Of a DNA stretch of 64,000 nt, positions 59,789-64,000 are shown one piece after another. Source of the stretch: Caulobacter sp. UNC358MFTsu5.1 (lineage in GTDB: Bacteria > Pseudomonadota > Alphaproteobacteria > Caulobacterales > Caulobacteraceae). Each line of letters starts with the position of its first letter. The first letter of the stretch is position 1. The notes beneath the pieces are model-generated. The model saw only the letters and a program-made list of their open reading frames with translations. It did no database searches and was not told where the DNA came from. The position numbers and the translations under genes were made by a program. Where the stretch lies: contig NZ_JONW01000010.1 of NCBI RefSeq assembly GCF_000712075.1, positions 268,143 to 332,142 of the forward strand, in the 5' to 3' direction.

Positions 59789-60889
59789 CTAGCCGAAGGT
59801 GAAGACGTAGGCGCGAAGGCCCGGGTCGAGGGCCTGGAGCTCGAAGGTGCGGTCGGCGACCGGCCGGGCCTGGCGGACCAGCTGGTACATGCGCGGCCGG
59901 TCAACCAGGCCCATGCCGTCGGCGCCGACGTCCCAGCCGTGGTCCTGGCCCGGCGCCTGGCCGTCCAGCCGCACCTGGATGCGGACGGGCCGGCTGGCCA
60001 TGGCCGGGGCCAGCACCATGTGCAGGTCGCGGGCGTGGAAGCGGTGGGCGACCGCGGCGGCGGGCGCGGCGCTGGTGGCGAACTCCTCGCCGGCCTGCCA
60101 GACGCCCGACAGGCTCCAGCGGTTCAGCGGCAGGTCGCGCGGCGGGTGATAGCGCTGCTCGACGTCGCGCCTCAGGCCGCCGGGATAGACGAAGTCGGCG
60201 GCCTGGGCGTAGCCGACATAGGTCTCGCCCGATTCCAGGTCGCGGAAGTCGGGCGCCGCCTGCGGGCCGACGCCGACCACCTCCGACAGCGCCTCGGGCG
60301 CGCCCGGGCTGGGCCCCTGGGAGAGCAGCTTCTGGATCAGGCGCTCGATCTGGTCGTAGCGACCCTCGCCGTCGACATGACCGCGCAGGCGGCCGTCGGC
60401 GCCGATCACGTAGAAGGCCGGCCAGGCGTTGTTGCCGAACGCCCGCCAGATCCGCCGCCCGCTGTCGACGACGACGGGGAAGGTCACGTCCAGGTCCTTC
60501 AGCGCCTGGCGGATGTTGGGCAGCTCGGTCTCGAAGGCGAACTCGGGCGTGTGGACGCCGATCACCGTCAGGCCGCGGGCGCCGTACCGCTGCTGCCAGA
60601 CCCGCAGATAGGGCAGGACCCGCAGGCTGTTGATGCAGGAGTAGGTCCAGAAGCAGACCACCACCACCCGACCGTCCAGGCCGCCGGCGTCGAGGGGCGG
60701 ACCGTTCAGCCAGGGCCCCGACAGGTTCAGGGCGCTCAGGGCCGGGCCGCTGTCGAGCGCGCGGGCCAGGGCGCCGCGCACCGGCGGCAGGGCCAGCACG
60801 CCGCCCAGCGACAGCGGGACCAGCCCCGCCGCCGCGCCCTTCAGCCAGACCCGGCGGGACGGCCGGTCAGACGAGGTTGAACGCGACAT
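59789..60889 (-). CDS. Redoxin-domain protein with CxxS active site, Tat-exported
   Basis: 366 residues. Twin-Arg signal (SRRVWLKGAAAGLVPLSLGGVLAL) then a thioredoxin-like fold. The active site reads CFWTYSCINSLRV (C85-I-N-S88), where the related DipZ/CcdA-type redoxins read CINC, so one of the two redox cysteines is Ser. The rest resembles DipZ C-terminal regions (VIGVHTPEFAFETELPNIRQAL; FGNNAWPAFYVIGADGRLRGHVDGEGRYDQIERLIQ) and a C-terminal beta domain. Overlaps the 3' end of the Ohr gene by 23 bases. Confidence 0.85.
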   Translation of the reverse strand: MSRSTSSDRPSRRVWLKGAAAGLVPLSLGGVLALPPVRGALARALDSGPALSALNLSGPWLNGPPLDAGGLDGRVVVVCFWTYSCINSLRVLPYLRVWQQRYGARGLTVIGVHTPEFAFETELPNIRQALKDLDVTFPVVVDSGRRIWRAFGNNAWPAFYVIGADGRLRGHVDGEGRYDQIERLIQKLLSQGPSPGAPEALSEVVGVGPQAAPDFRDLESGETYVGYAQAADFVYPGGLRRDVEQRYHPPRDLPLNRWSLSGVWQAGEEFATSAAPAAAVAHRFHARDLHMVLAPAMASRPVRIQVRLDGQAPGQDHGWDVGADGMGLVDRPRMYQLVRQARPVADRTFELQALDPGLRAYVFTFG

Positions 60890-61271
60890 CGATGTTGCCT
60901 TCCAGGGCCTTGGAGTAGGGGCAGGTCCGGTGGGCCGCCTCGACCAGCCGTTGCGCGACCTCGGCGTCCAAGCCCGGTGTCGAGATGTTCAGGCGGGCGG
61001 CCAGGAAGTAGCCGGTCCCATCGGTGTTCAGGTCGATCTCGGCGTCGATGGCCACGCCGTCCAGGGTCACGCCCTGCTGGCGAGCGGCGATCGCCATCGC
61101 GCCCTGGAAGCAGGCCGACCAGCCAGCCGCCAGCAGCTGCTCGGGATTGGTCCCGGCGCCGGGACCGCCGGGTGTCGACAGCTTGATGTCCAGCCGGCCG
61201 TCGTCGCTGCGCGCGGCGCCGTCGCGGCCGCCGGCGACGTGGACCTTGGCGGTGTAGAGGGTCTGGGTCAT
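60867..61271 (-). CDS. Organic hydroperoxide resistance protein (Ohr/OsmC family)
   Basis: 134 residues. Reactive Cys54 (GWSACFQGAM) and the second Cys in HRTCPYSKAL are the Ohr peroxidatic and resolving pair. PEQLLAAGWSACF and NPEQL are typical. Reduces organic hydroperoxides, usually with lipoyl partners. No Ohr-R repressor is adjacent. Lies upstream of the redoxin gene in the same operon. Confidence 0.92.
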   Translation of the reverse strand: MTQTLYTAKVHVAGGRDGAARSDDGRLDIKLSTPGGPGAGTNPEQLLAAGWSACFQGAMAIAARQQGVTLDGVAIDAEIDLNTDGTGYFLAARLNISTPGLDAEVAQRLVEAAHRTCPYSKALEGNIDVAFNLV

Positions 61272-61297
61272 GGGAATCTCGTTCTCTGGAAAATGGA

Positions 61298-62566
61298 TCA
61301 GCGGAGGGGGCGGAAGGCGGCGCGGACCTCTTCGGCGAAGACCCGGGGCTGCTCCCAGGCGGCGAAGTGGCCGCCGTTGGAGGCCTCGCTGAAGTAGAAG
61401 AGGTCGGTGTAGCAGCGCTGGGCCCAGGTCTTGGGCGCGCGGAAGATTTCGCCGGGGAAGACGGTGACGGCGACCGGCAGGTCGATGACGCCGCGGGCGT
61501 TGAAGTTGTTGGAGTGGTCTTCCCAGTAGATCCGCGCCGCCGAGGCGCCGGTCGCCGTCAGCCAGTACAGCGAGAAGTCGTCGAGGATCTCGTCGCGGGT
61601 CAGCACCTTCAGCGGATCGCCGCCGCTGTAGGTCCACTGCGAGATTTTCTCGTACATCCAGGCGGCCATGCCGACGGGCGAGTCGACCAGCGAGTAGCCG
61701 ATGGTCTGGGGACGGGTGTTCATCATCGCGGCGTAGGCCGAGTTGTCGCGATAGAAGGCCTCCAGCTGGTCGAAGGCGCCGCGCTCCTTGGCCGACAGCG
61801 TGGCGGGCGCGGGGTCGCCGGCGGCCAGGATGTGGGCGATCTCGGCCGGGACCACGGCGGGCATGTTCAGGTGGATGCCGATCAGGCCCCGCACCTTCTG
61901 CAGCGCCATCCGCTGGGAGATCACCGAACCGCAGTCGCCGCCCTGCGAGACGTAGCGCTCGTAGCCCAGGCGCAGCATCAACTGCGACCAGGCTCGACCG
62001 ATGTGGTCCGAGCCCCAGCCGGGGACGGTCGGCTTGGCCGAGAACCCGAAGCCCGGGATGGACGGGATCACCAGGTGGAACGCATCCTTCGCCTCGCCGC
62101 CGTGGGCGGTGGGATTGGTCAGCGGATCGATGACCTTCAGGAACTCCAGGATCGAGCCCGGCCAGCCGTGCGTCAGGATCATCGGTATGGCGTTGTCGTG
62201 GCGCGAGCGGACGTGGATGAACTGGATGTCCAGGCCGTCAATCTCGGTGACGAACATCGGCAGGGCGTTCAGCCGGGCCTCGACCTTGCGCCAGTCATAG
62301 GCGCCGGCCCAGTAGGCCATCAGCGGTTCCAGGGTCCGGCGGCGCACGCCCTGGGTGTCGTCGGACACCGGCTCTGCGTCGGCCCAGCGGGTGGCGGCGA
62401 TGCGGCGCTTCATGGCGACGATGTCGGCCTGGGGGATGGCGACCTTGAATGGTCGGATGGCGGGCGAGGTTGCCTTGGCCAAGGCAGGCGCGAGGGCCGC
62501 CGCGCCGGCCACGGCGAGGCCGCCGACCACCGCGCGGCGGGTGGCCGGTAAGAACGGGTTGTTCAC
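61298..62566 (-). CDS. Epoxide hydrolase family protein, Tat-exported
   Basis: 422 residues from GTG 62566 (CGGAG site). Twin-Arg signal ATRRAVVGGLAVAGAAALAPALA, an N-terminal EHN domain (IRPFKVAIPQADIVAMKRRIAATRWAD; WRKVEARLNALPMFVTEIDGLDIQFIHVRS), then the HGWPG oxyanion motif (LTHGWPGSILEFLKVI) and the nucleophile region GGDCGSVIS, with WEQPRVF near the C-terminus. Hydrolyses epoxides in the periplasm; substrate unknown. Same operon as the P460 and Ohr genes. Confidence 0.9.
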   Translation of the reverse strand: MNNPFLPATRRAVVGGLAVAGAAALAPALAKATSPAIRPFKVAIPQADIVAMKRRIAATRWADAEPVSDDTQGVRRRTLEPLMAYWAGAYDWRKVEARLNALPMFVTEIDGLDIQFIHVRSRHDNAIPMILTHGWPGSILEFLKVIDPLTNPTAHGGEAKDAFHLVIPSIPGFGFSAKPTVPGWGSDHIGRAWSQLMLRLGYERYVSQGGDCGSVISQRMALQKVRGLIGIHLNMPAVVPAEIAHILAAGDPAPATLSAKERGAFDQLEAFYRDNSAYAAMMNTRPQTIGYSLVDSPVGMAAWMYEKISQWTYSGGDPLKVLTRDEILDDFSLYWLTATGASAARIYWEDHSNNFNARGVIDLPVAVTVFPGEIFRAPKTWAQRCYTDLFYFSEASNGGHFAAWEQPRVFAEEVRAAFRPLR

Positions 62567-62610
62567 TGGAAACTCCGTGGAGCTTGGGGAGGAGGGGAGG
62601 CCCGAGCGCC

Positions 62611-63135
62611 CTAGGGCGCGTAGCGGGTGAAGACGTAGTCGCGGTCCTTCACGCGGGCGGCGTGGCAAGAGAAGCAGGTCTCGTGCTGGACTTGGTCCAC
62701 CGGCTTGCCGTCGATGAAGCGGCCGAAACCCCAGCCGCCCGTCGAGGCGTAGCGCCTGGCGTCCTTGACCATCACCTGGACCGTGGTCGCCGCGCCGGGG
62801 ACCGAGGCGGGAGGGAAGTCGGGCGAGGCCGTATGCTTCCAGGCCAGCTTGACCAGCACCGTCCCGTCGGGGAACGGGCGCGTCTTGCCGGTCCGGTAGG
62901 CCTTCAGCGCCTTGCCGTTGCCGACCGTGGCGCGCAGTTCGTCCAGCGGCGCGGCTTCCTGGGCGGGAGCGACCAGGGTCCAGTCGCGGTAACCGGACGG
63001 GATCCGCACCCCGTAGATCGGCGAGGCCTCGGAGGCCGGCCTGGTCCACGCCCAGGCCGAGGCGTCGGCCCAGCAGAGACCGGCGACGGTGACCGCGGCG
63101 CCGCCGGCGAGAACGATCAGCAAGGGCGACTTCAT
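62611..63135 (-). CDS. Cytochrome P460 family protein
   Basis: 174 residues with a signal peptide (LLIVLAGGAAVTVAGLCWADASA) and a C-type haem site C154-F-S-C157-H158 (HETCFSCHAARVKDRDYV) near the C-terminus. The core (IYGVRIPSGYRDWTLVAP, GTVLVKLAWKH, QVMVKDARRYASTGGWGFGRF) matches the P460 family of periplasmic haem proteins that oxidise hydroxylamine or handle NO. Located between two hydrolase genes. Confidence 0.85.
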   Translation of the reverse strand: MKSPLLIVLAGGAAVTVAGLCWADASAWAWTRPASEASPIYGVRIPSGYRDWTLVAPAQEAAPLDELRATVGNGKALKAYRTGKTRPFPDGTVLVKLAWKHTASPDFPPASVPGAATTVQVMVKDARRYASTGGWGFGRFIDGKPVDQVQHETCFSCHAARVKDRDYVFTRYAP

Positions 63136-63146
63136 CGGTCCGCTCC

Positions 63147-64000
63147 CTACAGCTTTACGACGTCGAGCACGGCCTGGGCGAAGGCGGCGGGCGCCTCCTG
63201 CGGCAGGTTGTGGCCGATCCCGCCCGTGATCAGGCGGTGGGCGTAGGGGCCCTTGAACTTGCCCGCATAGGCGGCCGGCTGCGGATGCGGGGCGCCGTTG
63301 GCGTCGCCTTCCATCGTGATGGCGGGGATGGTGATCGGCGGGCCGGCGGCCAGCTTGGCCTCCAGGTCGTCGAACTGGGCCTCGCCCTGGGCCAGGCCCA
63401 GCCGCCAGCGGTAGTTGTGGATCACGATGTCGACGTGGTCGGGATTGACGAACGACTTGGCCGTGCGGGCGAAGGCGGCGTCGTCGAACGTCCACTTCGG
63501 CGAGGCCAGGGTCCAGATCAGCCGGTTGAACGCCTCGGTGTTGGCCGCGTAGCCGGCTCGGCCGCGCTCGGTGGCGAAGTAGAACTGGTACCACCACTGG
63601 AGTTCCGCCGCGGGCGGCAGCGGGGCGGCGTTGGCCTTCTGGCTGCCGATCAGATAGCCGCTGACCGAGACCAGCGCCTTGCACCGCTCGGGCCAGAGGG
63701 CGGCCAGGATGTCGGCGGTCCGCGCGCCCCAGTCGAAGCCGGCGACGACGGCCTGCTTGATCTCCAGGGCGTCGAGCAGGGCGATCCCGTCCATGGCCAG
63801 GGCGGCCTGCTGGCCGTTGCGCGGCGTGTCGGTCGAACGGAAGCGGGTGGTCCCGTGGCCGCGCAGGTGCGGGACGATCACCCGATGGCCGGCGGCGGCC
63901 AGCCGCGGGGCGACCTCGACGAAGGCGTGGATGTCGTAGGGCCAGCCGTGCAGCAGCAGCACCGCCGGGCCGTCCTTGGGGCCCATCTCGACATAGCCGA
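63147..64000 (-). CDS. Alpha/beta hydrolase, epoxide-hydrolase/dehalogenase type (5' end outside window)
   Basis: The frame runs past the right edge (GYVEMGPKDGP lies at 63987-64000 and before). Visible are HGWPYD (oxyanion), the nucleophile Asp in GFDWGART and the His in GGIGHNLPQE. The G-x-D-x-G nucleophile elbow with Asp is typical of epoxide hydrolases and haloalkane dehalogenases. Upstream of the P460 gene on the same strand by 11 bases, so it probably belongs to the same operon. Confidence 0.85.
   Translation of the reverse strand, partial: GYVEMGPKDGPAVLLLHGWPYDIHAFVEVAPRLAAAGHRVIVPHLRGHGTTRFRSTDTPRNGQQAALAMDGIALLDALEIKQAVVAGFDWGARTADILAALWPERCKALVSVSGYLIGSQKANAAPLPPAAELQWWYQFYFATERGRAGYAANTEAFNRLIWTLASPKWTFDDAAFARTAKSFVNPDHVDIVIHNYRWRLGLAQGEAQFDDLEAKLAAGPPITIPAITMEGDANGAPHPQPAAYAGKFKGPYAHRLITGGIGHNLPQEAPAAFAQAVLDVVKL

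Overview
The window looks like chromosomal DNA of a high-GC alphaproteobacterium, most likely a Caulobacter or close relative. The reasons are a very GC-rich codon pattern, three large TonB-dependent receptors, the xseB/ispA/dxs block, the DUF2849-cysI-DUF934-cysH sulfur operon and families of short GC-rich palindromic repeats between genes. The assignment is inference from gene content; no 16S rRNA gene is present. Coding density is high. There is one tRNA, and I see no CRISPR array, insertion sequence or prophage.

Layout. 1-4.8 kb: end of a probable amino-acid dehydrogenase, a DHA2-type drug exporter, a UvrB/UvrC-motif protein, a hybrid histidine kinase and a TetR regulator. 5.0-8.5 kb: a siderophore-type TonB receptor and a PepSY membrane protein behind a Fur-box-like palindrome. 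8.5-11.3 kb: a two-gene DNA-repair operon, a radical SAM protein plus a fusion of a DNA-metabolism domain with a UdgX-type uracil-DNA glycosylase; the fusion gene carries an in-frame palindromic element. 11.4-25 kb: housekeeping genes (transglutaminase-like protein, L,D-transpeptidase, VWA protein, GNAT, HDAC-like hydrolase, xseB-csaA-ispA-dxs, lipoproteins, a thiolase-like protein with a GST).

25.4-42.6 kb is the main accessory region and looks catabolic. A TonB receptor and an MFS carrier precede a RutA-like flavin monooxygenase, a RutB-like isochorismatase-fold amidohydrolase, an M20 metallohydrolase, a flavin reductase and a TauD dioxygenase. After a central block (epimerase, TetR, second isochorismatase-fold protein, VOC protein, SDR) flanked by two copies of one palindromic repeat come a second TauD enzyme, a Rieske oxygenase, a DODA-type extradiol dioxygenase, an acetamidase/formamidase and an AraC regulator. 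Together they could take up, oxidise, ring-open and de-amidate an aromatic or N-heterocyclic compound. The substrate is unknown.

42.6-51.5 kb: tRNA-Lys, an Hpt protein, an AIM24 protein, an HD hydrolase, chorismate mutase, a LysR regulator divergent from the assimilatory sulfite operon (cobA, DUF2849, cysI, DUF934, cysH) with a strong candidate operator between them, and an AraC/GyrI-like regulator. 51.6-64 kb: a winged-helix/NB-ARC regulator that appears C-terminally truncated, an STN-type TonB receptor, and a long minus-strand run. That run contains two alpha/beta hydrolases, a cytochrome P460, an epoxide hydrolase, an Ohr/OsmC protein, a redoxin with a CxxS centre and a frameshifted SDR, and ends in an ECF sigma factor and its FecR regulator.
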